The notes under the pieces were generated by a model. The model was not told the DNA's origin. It did not search any database and was given only the letters and a program-made list of their open reading frames with translations. Below, piece after piece: positions 15,445 to 23,086 of a stretch of 45,621 nt of DNA (its first letter is position 1; every line of letters starts with the position of its first letter). Where the stretch lies: the NCBI GenBank assembly GCA_964456985.1, contig CAYWDH010000019.1, positions 1 through 45,621 of the forward strand, read 5' to 3'. The stretch comes from WJMT01 sp964456985. GTDB taxonomy: Bacteria; Acidobacteriota; Aminicenantia; Aminicenantales; Aminicenantaceae. The position numbers and the translations under genes are program-made.

Positions 15445-17532
15445 ATGAAAAGGTGTGTTTTATATACGGCCATATTTTTTGTTCTTTTCATGAATGCTTC
15501 TCAAAGCCTCATTTCTGAGGAAACCAGTGATTTAGAAGGGACATGGGAACTTATACCTGAAAAAAGCACTGATATCCCCCTTTTCAACAATCTTTCCCTG
15601 GATATCAGAATCCAAGGCGAGAAGCTCGTTTTAACAAAACAATGGGGAACCAGCCGCGGATATAAGGATGAGCTTTCTTTAAAGACAGATGGGAGCTTGA
15701 CTGAAATACCTGCACTGAACCGAAATTTCCCGACCAATGTGTTTATGGGGATTTCTGTAAAAACAGGTAGTCCCCGCACTTTCAGGGCCTGGTGGAAAGA
15801 AGAGAGGATGGTTCTGAAAATCGAAGAAAAAACCGCAGTCTCATCTTCTCAGGGAACAAAAAAAATAACATCAGAACATATCTACAGTTATGACGCGGAT
15901 ACAGATACGCTTGTTTATTCGGTAAAGAGAGATACAAGAAAAAGCGGGCCCCCTATTAAATTTATCTTTAAGAAAAAGGGAACAGATAGCGCTTATTATA
16001 TGGAGCTTGAGGATGAATGGTCTATACATGGAAATCTGCCTGTTCAGGCATTTTTGATAAGTCTTCAGGGATTGGCTAACATCAAAGATCCCAGCCTTTA
16101 TTTTATTTATCCGGAATCATGGGATTACAGATTCACTCCGGATGTGTTCGATTACTTGAAAAGAAAAAGGAATTTCACATTTAAAAAGATCAGCAGTCCG
16201 GTTCAAGCCTTCAAAACATTTCTGGAAAGGATAGAGGGTTATATAGTCTGGGATAAAGAGGTGCGAACTTCGCTTATAGTGGCCTTTACAGTGGCAGGAC
16301 TGGAGAACTCAGTTGTAGTGACTGAGGAACTGGTTCCCATGATGGAAGAGGCAGGTTTAAAAAAAGTCGAGGACTTCAGGAAGAGATTTGTTGGAATGTC
16401 GGATTATGAGATTTATAGATGGGCTTATGATGAATATGGAGAGAGATGCAGTAAAGAGTACATCGTGTGGATGGGAGGTCATTCCGGTGAAGTGATGAAG
16501 CCCGGAGTGGCAGATTGGGGGATCTTAAAAAAGGCTTTTTTCACTGACCTATCAACTGATCCTGAAGACGAAGAAGAATACGCTCTGGCTGATCACATAC
16601 TCTCTGATATGAATCCTTTTTCACTTGTTTTCGGTTGGCATTCCTATGCCAAAGACAAGGAAAGGGATCATGTGACCTTAACTTCCAGTCACGGTTTGAG
16701 GGTCGAGGGGCTTCACACTCTGCCGAACATGAGTTTCAGCAGTCATATTCCTCTATCTCCCGGTTTTGAATTCAGGAACAACCATCATGTTGAACCTGGA
16801 AAATCTTATAAGCCTGAGGACAAAATCTATATCGCCTGTATTCAAACGGATTGTCTGGGCCTCGGAGCCTGGAACCAGCCTGGAAGAGGACAAATTCCTT
16901 ATGCATGGGAGGTCACTATGAACTGGTCCTGGCTGGCTCCGGCTATGATGGAATTCTTTTACTCCCAGGCTACTCCCAATGATTATTTCATAGGCGCTCT
17001 CTCCGGGCCCGGTTATCTCTATCCAAAGGCTGTGCCTCCCAAGTATCTGGATCGTCTTATAAGTATGGCCTGGGAGTTGATGAAAAACCTGGACCTTAGA
17101 GTCTTTGAAATCATGGATTATTCTGAAGGAGCTACAGTGGAGGGGAATACAGAATTGACTGAAAAAGTCGTGGATGCTTATTATAAGGGAATGCCGGGAG
17201 CCATTGGGTTTATTAACGGATATGCTCCTTCCTTCACTTTCACATGCCGTGACAGCCGCCCTCTTATTTCTTATGACTATTATCTTTCTCCTGGACGTTC
17301 AGAAGAAGAAGCTGTCGCAGATTTGAAAGAACTGGCTGAAATAAACAGCATCCGTCCTTATTTTTTACTCGTTCATGTGAGAGAGTGGAGTGATATCACC
17401 CGGGTTAAATCAATCCTTGACCGATTAGGGCGGGAATTTGAGGTAGTGCCCCTGGATGTGTTTGTAAAGATGGCCGGAAATGATTTTACATTTAAGGAAA
17501 ATCTGTTAAAAAAGAATCAAGAGCCTGGATAA
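15445..17532 (+). CDS. Exported GxGYxYP-family protein, putative carbohydrate-active
   Basis: The protein has a signal peptide, a small N-terminal beta-rich domain beginning LEGTWELIPEKS (about residues 30-190) and a large domain carrying the eponymous motif GPGYLYP near residue 520. It belongs with the GxGYxYP family, whose members are often near glycan-use genes but whose activity is not established. FGWHSYAKDKERDHVTLTSS and the GYAPSFTFTCRDSRPLIS tail are well-formed blocks. I chose ATG at 15445 because GAGAG lies 6 nt upstream of it; the alternative ATG at 15439 touches that site directly. It precedes an exported C69 peptidase gene on the same strand, which suggests shared breakdown of extracellular material. 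Confidence 0.78.
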   Translation: MKRCVLYTAIFFVLFMNASQSLISEETSDLEGTWELIPEKSTDIPLFNNLSLDIRIQGEKLVLTKQWGTSRGYKDELSLKTDGSLTEIPALNRNFPTNVFMGISVKTGSPRTFRAWWKEERMVLKIEEKTAVSSSQGTKKITSEHIYSYDADTDTLVYSVKRDTRKSGPPIKFIFKKKGTDSAYYMELEDEWSIHGNLPVQAFLISLQGLANIKDPSLYFIYPESWDYRFTPDVFDYLKRKRNFTFKKISSPVQAFKTFLERIEGYIVWDKEVRTSLIVAFTVAGLENSVVVTEELVPMMEEAGLKKVEDFRKRFVGMSDYEIYRWAYDEYGERCSKEYIVWMGGHSGEVMKPGVADWGILKKAFFTDLSTDPEDEEEYALADHILSDMNPFSLVFGWHSYAKDKERDHVTLTSSHGLRVEGLHTLPNMSFSSHIPLSPGFEFRNNHHVEPGKSYKPEDKIYIACIQTDCLGLGAWNQPGRGQIPYAWEVTMNWSWLAPAMMEFFYSQATPNDYFIGALSGPGYLYPKAVPPKYLDRLISMAWELMKNLDLRVFEIMDYSEGATVEGNTELTEKVVDAYYKGMPGAIGFINGYAPSFTFTCRDSRPLISYDYYLSPGRSEEEAVADLKELAEINSIRPYFLLVHVREWSDITRVKSILDRLGREFEVVPLDVFVKMAGNDFTFKENLLKKNQEPG

Positions 17533-17629
17533 CTGGATGTTATGAATGAAGTAAAGATAGAAGTAGGATATTATATAATATTCAAAAGGATGGTGTTTTC
17601 AAACGAATCTAAAGGACGGAGATAAAATC

Positions 17630-19171
17630 ATGTATTCGAAAAAATCAATCGTTTTCTTTTTAGTGATTTTATGTGCACTCTTTTTCATTCCTTCCTCTGT
17701 GTCAGGAAACTGTTTCACGGTGCTTGTTGGAAAGAAGGCCTCTGTTGACGGGGCTGTGCTGTTTGGGCACAACGAACAGAACGGAGGAAGGAGGATCGTC
17801 AATTACCGCTATATACCGAGAATAAAACACAAACCCGGAGATATGGTTATCCTTAAAAATGGCGGTACATTACCTCAAGTCGAAGAGACCTATGCCATGC
17901 TGTGGCTTCAGAATCCCGGAGTGCAGTTTGGAGATTCCTATTTTAATGAGTGGGGAGTGGTTCTGTCTTCGGATGCCTGTCCCACAAGGGAAGACTCTAA
18001 TAAGGAACTGATTGAAAGGGGAGATATAACAGATGGAGGCATCGGGTACATGCTCAGGCGGTTGGTGGCCCAGAGGGCCAAATCTGCGAGAGAGGGAGTG
18101 AAAATCGCTGGAGAACTGCTCAGCCGGTTCGGTTATACTTCTTCTGGGCGCTCGCTTATCATCGCAGATCCAAATGAGGCTTGGGTTCTGTCTATTGCAA
18201 GGGGAAAACATTGGATAGCTCAGAGGTGTCCGGATGATGAAGTGGTGCTGCTTCCCAATATCCATATCATTGGAGCGGAAGCTGATATCCATGATACTGA
18301 AAATGTAATGGCATCTAAGGGCCTTGTGGAATATGCAGTCGAGAGAGGATGGTACGACCCTTCCCAAGGAGAACCTTTCAACTTTAAAAAACATTTCTGT
18401 CCCCCTCCCTGGAAAGGAAGCTTCATAGATAAATATGGAGTTGATCCCAGGCAGTGGTATGCCCAGTGTATGGTAAAGGGCAAACAGATCCCTTTAGGCT
18501 CAGTGAAAGAGCTTCCCTTTTCAGTAAAACCTGCGGAAAAAATGACGGTCAAAGATGTGGCTGATATATTAAGAAGCCATTTAGAAGGAACAGAATTTGA
18601 TGCCACTGAAGGTTATGAAAAGGGCTCTCCTCATAAAATAAGATCAGAAGCAGCCCGGATCTGTGGTCCAACCACTCAGGAGGGTGCTGTTTATCAGTTG
18701 AGAAGCGGGATGCCCCGGGAAATAGGATGTGTGGTGTGGCGTTCTCTGGCAGCACCATGTTCCAGTGTTTTAACACCGTGGTACCTTGGAATGGATAAAA
18801 TGCCTGACCACTATTTCAAACCGGGCCGCATTGAAGAAGAGCTGGATTTAAAAAGACATTTCGATTATCCTCTGGAAAGATTTGATTTTGATCCTGATTT
18901 TGCTTTTGATGTATTCAATGAACTGGAAAATCTGGTCAATATAGATTATAAAAAAGCCATAAACATTGTGCGCGCTGAATGGGATGTGTTTGAAGATCAG
19001 CAGTTTGCTGTCCAGTCTGCCCTGGAAGAGACAGCCTTAAGACTCTATGAAAAAGACAAAAAACTGGCCGTAGCCTTTCTTACGGATTATTCCCTTTCAA
19101 GAGCCAGTCTCGCTTTCTCCAAAGCCAAAAAGCTCGTCAATAGACTCAAAACACTTTTCTGGAGATTTTAG
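17630..19171 (+). CDS. Exported C69-family dipeptidase-like hydrolase (second copy)
   Basis: This 513-aa protein has a signal peptide (about residues 1-26), immediately followed by Cys28 in GNCFTVLVGKKASVDGAVL, the expected Ntn nucleophile after signal cleavage. The family blocks VVLSSDACPTRED, LIIADPNEAWVLSI and VWRSLAAPCSSVLTPWY are present. It is shorter than the copy at 9937-11706 and has no propeptide between the signal and the Cys, so activation may need only signal peptidase. GGACGGAG precedes the start at 8 nt, and a TATAAT-like box lies at 17574-17579. It ends 14 bp from the convergent aminotransferase gene. Dipeptide hydrolysis is known for the family; the substrate here is unknown. 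Confidence 0.88.
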   Translation: MYSKKSIVFFLVILCALFFIPSSVSGNCFTVLVGKKASVDGAVLFGHNEQNGGRRIVNYRYIPRIKHKPGDMVILKNGGTLPQVEETYAMLWLQNPGVQFGDSYFNEWGVVLSSDACPTREDSNKELIERGDITDGGIGYMLRRLVAQRAKSAREGVKIAGELLSRFGYTSSGRSLIIADPNEAWVLSIARGKHWIAQRCPDDEVVLLPNIHIIGAEADIHDTENVMASKGLVEYAVERGWYDPSQGEPFNFKKHFCPPPWKGSFIDKYGVDPRQWYAQCMVKGKQIPLGSVKELPFSVKPAEKMTVKDVADILRSHLEGTEFDATEGYEKGSPHKIRSEAARICGPTTQEGAVYQLRSGMPREIGCVVWRSLAAPCSSVLTPWYLGMDKMPDHYFKPGRIEEELDLKRHFDYPLERFDFDPDFAFDVFNELENLVNIDYKKAINIVRAEWDVFEDQQFAVQSALEETALRLYEKDKKLAVAFLTDYSLSRASLAFSKAKKLVNRLKTLFWRF

Positions 19172-19185
19172 TTTTTTTTGTGAGC

Positions 19186-20298
19186 TTAGGAAAACTTTTG
19201 GAAAATCTCTGCCAGTAGGTCCAAGGCTTTTGTGAATCTTTCCGTCTCTTCCCCCAGTCCAAAGCGAATATGATAGTCAACTTCCATATGGTCTCCTGGC
19301 TGAAGGAGGACTCTTTTCTCTCTGAGTGCTTTCTCTGCTAGTTTGGATGCGTTGATTTTTATATTATAACCGGGGAAAGCGATGGCACCTGCTTTGGGCG
19401 GGACATATGTGAAAAGACCTTCCTGGTGATCCATCCAGGCTTTCAGTATGTCAAAATTCTTTCTTATGATGCTGCGGGTCCTTTGGAATATTTTTTTTCT
19501 ATTGTCAGATTTCAATGCTGTACAAGCCAGCCTGTCACTTAAGGCGCTTAGGGATATGGTTGTGTAGTCTTTGTATTTCCAGAGATTTCGGATGATTCTT
19601 TTGGGAGCAACGGCCCATCCGACCCTCAGGCCAGAAAGGCCATAGGATTTGGATAAACCGCAGGTAACAATGGTCTTATCATATCTTCCCCAGAAACTGG
19701 GTGTGATTTTTCCATCTAGTTCAGCACCCTGATAGACCTCATCGCATATCAGCCAGGCTCCGGACCATTTGGCCAGGTCAAGGATGGCCTCTCTGGCTTT
19801 TTCATCTAATTGGGCTCCGGTTGGGTTGTTCGGATTGGTGATTGCGATGACTTCTGTTTCTTTGGATACAATATTTTTTAGTTCCTTAAGATCAGGCTGC
19901 CAGTTTCTGTCTTCTTTTAGAAAAAATGTCTTCAAGTTTGCCCCGTATGATTTCATTAATCCATATATCTGCATGAAGTTAGGGAGCATGAAAAGGGTTT
20001 CTGTCCCCGGTCTGATCAAACTCCAAACAGAGAGCATGTTTGCTTCAGAAGAGCCTGTTGTGACAAGTATGTTTTCTTCATTTATTCCTGAGTAAAGTTT
20101 GGTTATGTGCTTTTTCAGCTCTGGTGTGCCGTCTGTTTGGATATATCCTAGTCTTGTGTTTAGAATATTTTTTATATCATCAAAAACCATCATTTCTTCA
20201 AGCGAAAAAGGATGGACTCCGCTCTCTGAAAGATTGTAATCGACTCTGTGCTCCCATTTGGACTGCCATCTTTCCATTTTAAAACTCATGATGTCCAT
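19186..20298 (-). CDS. PLP-dependent aminotransferase, fold type I (class I/II)
   Basis: This 370-aa enzyme has the class I/II blocks: GTPELKKHITKLYS, ITNPNNPTG (Asn158 contacts PLP), CDEVYQ (Asp186), the lysine motif CGLSKSYGLSGLRVGW with Lys217, and the substrate-carboxylate Arg in HIRFGLG near the end. Its length is slightly short for the family but complete. A strong AAAGGAG precedes the first ATG by 7 nt, which fixes the start at 20298. Neighbours (an exported peptidase and a polyamine operon) do not identify the amino acid; a role in catabolism of peptide-derived amino acids is only a guess. Confidence 0.87.
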   Translation of the reverse strand: MDIMSFKMERWQSKWEHRVDYNLSESGVHPFSLEEMMVFDDIKNILNTRLGYIQTDGTPELKKHITKLYSGINEENILVTTGSSEANMLSVWSLIRPGTETLFMLPNFMQIYGLMKSYGANLKTFFLKEDRNWQPDLKELKNIVSKETEVIAITNPNNPTGAQLDEKAREAILDLAKWSGAWLICDEVYQGAELDGKITPSFWGRYDKTIVTCGLSKSYGLSGLRVGWAVAPKRIIRNLWKYKDYTTISLSALSDRLACTALKSDNRKKIFQRTRSIIRKNFDILKAWMDHQEGLFTYVPPKAGAIAFPGYNIKINASKLAEKALREKRVLLQPGDHMEVDYHIRFGLGEETERFTKALDLLAEIFQKFS

Positions 20299-20405
20299 TT
20301 TTTTGCTCCTTTATCATGCTCTTTCCTATATGTCTATCATTTTATTCACAAATAAACATAACTGCAATCATGAATTAATGTTATGGGTAAGTTGGAGGAA
20401 TAAAG

Positions 20406-20435
20406 TTGTTGTAAAAGCTGTTAAAATGATATTAT
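20406..20435 (+). promoter_or_regulatory. Candidate promoter of the polyamine operon
   Basis: TTGTTG (20406-20411) and TATTAT (20430-20435) are separated by 18 bp, 60 nt upstream of the arginine decarboxylase start. Confidence 0.45.
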
Positions 20436-20494
20436 TATCAAAAGATGCCCGTTCTTTTTTAAAAAAGTCATAGAAATAAGAAGGAGAGAAGCTA

Positions 20495-21049
20495 ATGATT
20501 ATTCCAACGAAAATGTTTTTCACAAAAGGATCCGGAGTACATAAAGAACAGCTTCAATCATTTGAATATGCCTTGAGAGCAGCAGGAATAGAAAAATTTA
20601 ATATTGTTTCCGTATCCAGTATTTTTCCTCCTAAATGCAGGCTGACATCAAGGAAAGAAGGGCTGAAAATATTAAAGCCGGGACAGGTCGTTCACTGCGT
20701 CATGGCAAGAAACGCGGCAAAGGAACCGAATAGAGTTATTTCGGCTTCAATAGGATTAGCCCTTCCCACAGATGAAAAGACATACGGTTATATCTCAGAG
20801 CATCATTCTTATGGGGAAAACGCAAAAAAAGCAGGTGATTATGCTGAAGACCTCGCTGCTTCCATGCTGGCAAGTACATTCGGGATTAAATTCAATGTGG
20901 ATGAAGCATGGAATGAAAAGAAACAGGTTTTTAAAATGAGCGGGAAAATCGTCAAAACCCAGAACATAACCAAATCCGTCAAAGGAGACATAAACGGGAA
21001 CTGGACAACTGTGATTGCCGCAGCTGTCTTTATAAGCGAAGATATTTAA
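20495..21049 (+). CDS. Pyruvoyl-dependent arginine decarboxylase
   Basis: This 184-aa protein matches the PvlArgDC family in length and motifs. It should be made as a proenzyme that cleaves itself at the serine pair in NIVSVSSIFPP (Ser41/Ser42), generating a pyruvoyl group on the new N-terminus of the larger chain. IGLALPTDEKTYGYISEHH is the second conserved block. It converts arginine to agmatine and CO2. Its neighbours are a deoxyhypusine-synthase-like gene and an agmatinase gene, which places it at the head of an agmatine route to putrescine and a longer polyamine. AAGGAGAG precedes the start. The gene is otherwise best known from archaea and scattered bacteria. Confidence 0.93.
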   Translation: MIIPTKMFFTKGSGVHKEQLQSFEYALRAAGIEKFNIVSVSSIFPPKCRLTSRKEGLKILKPGQVVHCVMARNAAKEPNRVISASIGLALPTDEKTYGYISEHHSYGENAKKAGDYAEDLAASMLASTFGIKFNVDEAWNEKKQVFKMSGKIVKTQNITKSVKGDINGNWTTVIAAAVFISEDI

Positions 21050-21118
21050 CCTGTTTTTGTTTTGCTTTCAAGGATATAACAGTCAAAATACCATCCTGCC
21101 AATGAAGGGAGGAGAGGG

Positions 21119-22162
21119 ATGAGAAAATTCGATGAATTTTCTGATGGTTTTGATAAGGGGTTGGAGCCACTCAAACCTCTGGATATCAACAGGTGCCCCA
21201 GTGCACTGGAATTGGTCAAACAGATGAAAGACACAGCATTCGGAGGGAGAGCCTTAGGGGAGGCTCATGAAGTCCTGTACAAAATGGTATCAGATCCGGA
21301 TTGTTTTGTTGTGGGGACCTTTTCAGGGGCCATGACCATTGCTAAAATGGGCTTACTGGTATGTGAAATGATAGACAGAGGGATGCTGGGTGCTGTAGTC
21401 TCCACCGGAGCCCTCATGGCGCACGGGTTTGTGGAGTCTGTCGGGTATGCTCACTTTAAATGCGATCCATATGTTAATGATACGGATTATTACAAATCAG
21501 GATTTAACAGGGTCTATGATACGATCGAATTGGAAAGAAACCTGGATGACATAGAGAGCATAATAAGAGATGTTTTGAATAAATGGGATAAGAACAAACC
21601 CCTCTCGAGTATGCGGTTCTGTGAAGAATTGGGAAAATATCTTTTAAAAAACACCAAAGGAAGAGGCATATTGAAGTCTGCGGCAGTAAAAAATATTCCG
21701 GTGTATATACCTGCGATCACGGATTCTGAGCTTGGGATTGATGTCGGTATATTTAGAAGAACGCAGAAAAAGAATAAAGGACCTTTGCTTACTTTTGATC
21801 CCTTTATAGATATGGATGATTACACAGAGAGAATTATGGGAAGCCAGAAAATCGGTATCTTCACTATTGGAGGGGGAGTCCCCCGGAATTGGGCACAGCA
21901 GGTCGCACCTTATATTGATATCATCAATCATAAATTAGGAAAAAAATTTCCACAAAAAAGATTCTCATACGGAGTCAGGATATGCCCTGAACCCGTGCAC
22001 TGGGGAGGTCTCAGCGGCTGCACATACAAAGAAGGCGTATCCTGGGGAAAGTTTGTTCCGAAAACAGAAGGGGGTATGTGGGCTGAAGTAATGGCTGATG
22101 CCACTATCGCCTGGCCTTTGCTCCTAAGGTCTGTCATTGAAAGGATGGAGTCTGTTAAGTGA
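21119..22162 (+). CDS. Deoxyhypusine synthase-like protein (possible homospermidine synthase)
   Basis: This 347-aa protein clearly belongs to the deoxyhypusine synthase family. GTFSGAMTIAKMGLL and VVSTGALMAHGFVES form the NAD site, and the lysine region SGCTYKEGVSWGKF carries the Lys that forms the imine intermediate. Bacteria lack eIF5A, so hypusine formation is unlikely. Bacterial relatives have been reported to transfer aminobutyl groups to putrescine, giving homospermidine. Standing between arginine decarboxylase and agmatinase genes, it probably acts on putrescine and an aminobutyl donor to extend the polyamine chain. Its stop overlaps the GTG start of the agmatinase gene (GTGA). Confidence 0.88.
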   Translation: MRKFDEFSDGFDKGLEPLKPLDINRCPSALELVKQMKDTAFGGRALGEAHEVLYKMVSDPDCFVVGTFSGAMTIAKMGLLVCEMIDRGMLGAVVSTGALMAHGFVESVGYAHFKCDPYVNDTDYYKSGFNRVYDTIELERNLDDIESIIRDVLNKWDKNKPLSSMRFCEELGKYLLKNTKGRGILKSAAVKNIPVYIPAITDSELGIDVGIFRRTQKKNKGPLLTFDPFIDMDDYTERIMGSQKIGIFTIGGGVPRNWAQQVAPYIDIINHKLGKKFPQKRFSYGVRICPEPVHWGGLSGCTYKEGVSWGKFVPKTEGGMWAEVMADATIAWPLLLRSVIERMESVK

Positions 22163-23010
22163 TAAAGCAGTTCGGCGGTCTGAGTAAAAAAGAACAAGCC
22201 GGCTATCAGGAGTCGAGGATCGTTATCCTGCCTGTCCCTTACGACGGGACAAGCTCCTGGGTCAGGGGTTCTTCCAAAGGTCCTGATGCGATCATAGAGG
22301 CATCAGAATATTTGGAACTGTATGATATAGAAACCAAAAGCAGTGTCTACACATTAGGAATCCATACTTTGCCTCATCTGAATGTAAAAAACAGCGATTC
22401 TCCTGAATCGGTTATCCGAAAGATTGAATATGAAGCCGAAAAACATTTGGATAAATTTATGGTCATGCTGGGAGGAGAGCATTCCATAACCACCGGGCTC
22501 GTTAGAGCTTTGAAAAAGAAGCATGAAAGTTTTTCAGTCCTCCAGCTGGATGCCCATACGGATTTAAGGAACAGCTACATGGGAAGCCCCTACAACCATG
22601 CCTGCGTTATGGCTAGAGTCAGAGAAGTCTGTCCTATTGTCCAGGTAGGGATTAGGAGTATTTCAGAGGAAGAGATCCAAGCAGTCGACTGGAGTCAGAT
22701 ATTTCTGGCAGAGGATATTCATGATAATGAAAAATGGGTCCAGGATGCAGTTGACAAGCTTGAAAACAAGGTTTATATAACCATTGATGTGGATGTGTAT
22801 GAGACTTCCGTAATGCCGAGCACAGGTACTCCGGAACCGGGAGGACTGGGATGGCACAGTGTGCTTGCACTATTAAAAAAAGTGGTGGAGAAAAAGAAGA
22901 TAGTCGCTTTCGATGTTGTGGAATTGTGTCCAAATAAAAGAAATAAAGCTCCTGATTTTCTTGCCGCAAAGCTGATCTACAAACTGCTGAGTTATATTTA
23001 TACCCAATAA
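22159..23010 (+). CDS. speB: Agmatinase / ureohydrolase
   Basis: This 283-aa protein of the arginase/agmatinase family has the three manganese-binding blocks: GGEHSIT near residue 111, DAHTDLRNS near residue 135 and IDVDVYETS followed by GTPEPGG near residue 215. It hydrolyses agmatine to putrescine and urea, directly after arginine decarboxylase in the pathway. The start is GTG and overlaps the stop of the preceding gene by four bases, so the three genes form a tight operon. The residue pattern DVYETS, where most agmatinases have D-P-A/S, is a small deviation that could affect specificity. No urease genes are in the window. Confidence 0.92.
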   Translation: MIKQFGGLSKKEQAGYQESRIVILPVPYDGTSSWVRGSSKGPDAIIEASEYLELYDIETKSSVYTLGIHTLPHLNVKNSDSPESVIRKIEYEAEKHLDKFMVMLGGEHSITTGLVRALKKKHESFSVLQLDAHTDLRNSYMGSPYNHACVMARVREVCPIVQVGIRSISEEEIQAVDWSQIFLAEDIHDNEKWVQDAVDKLENKVYITIDVDVYETSVMPSTGTPEPGGLGWHSVLALLKKVVEKKKIVAFDVVELCPNKRNKAPDFLAAKLIYKLLSYIYTQ

Positions 23011-23025
23011 CAAGCAATATATAAA

Positions 23026-23062
23026 CCTGACTTATTCATAAAAAACTTATGAATAACACAGG
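23026..23062. promoter_or_regulatory. Large AT-rich palindrome upstream of the propeller gene
   Basis: A perfect 10-bp inverted repeat (TTATTCATAA at 23032-23041 and TTATGAATAA at 23047-23056) is extended by outer CCTG and CAGG (23026-23029 and 23059-23062), with a 5-nt centre. There is no T-tract, so it is not a typical terminator. Its position 25 nt before the start of the Asp-box gene suggests an operator or a leader hairpin. Confidence 0.4.
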
Positions 23063-23086
23063 TAAATAATATTTAGGAGGTGTTAA

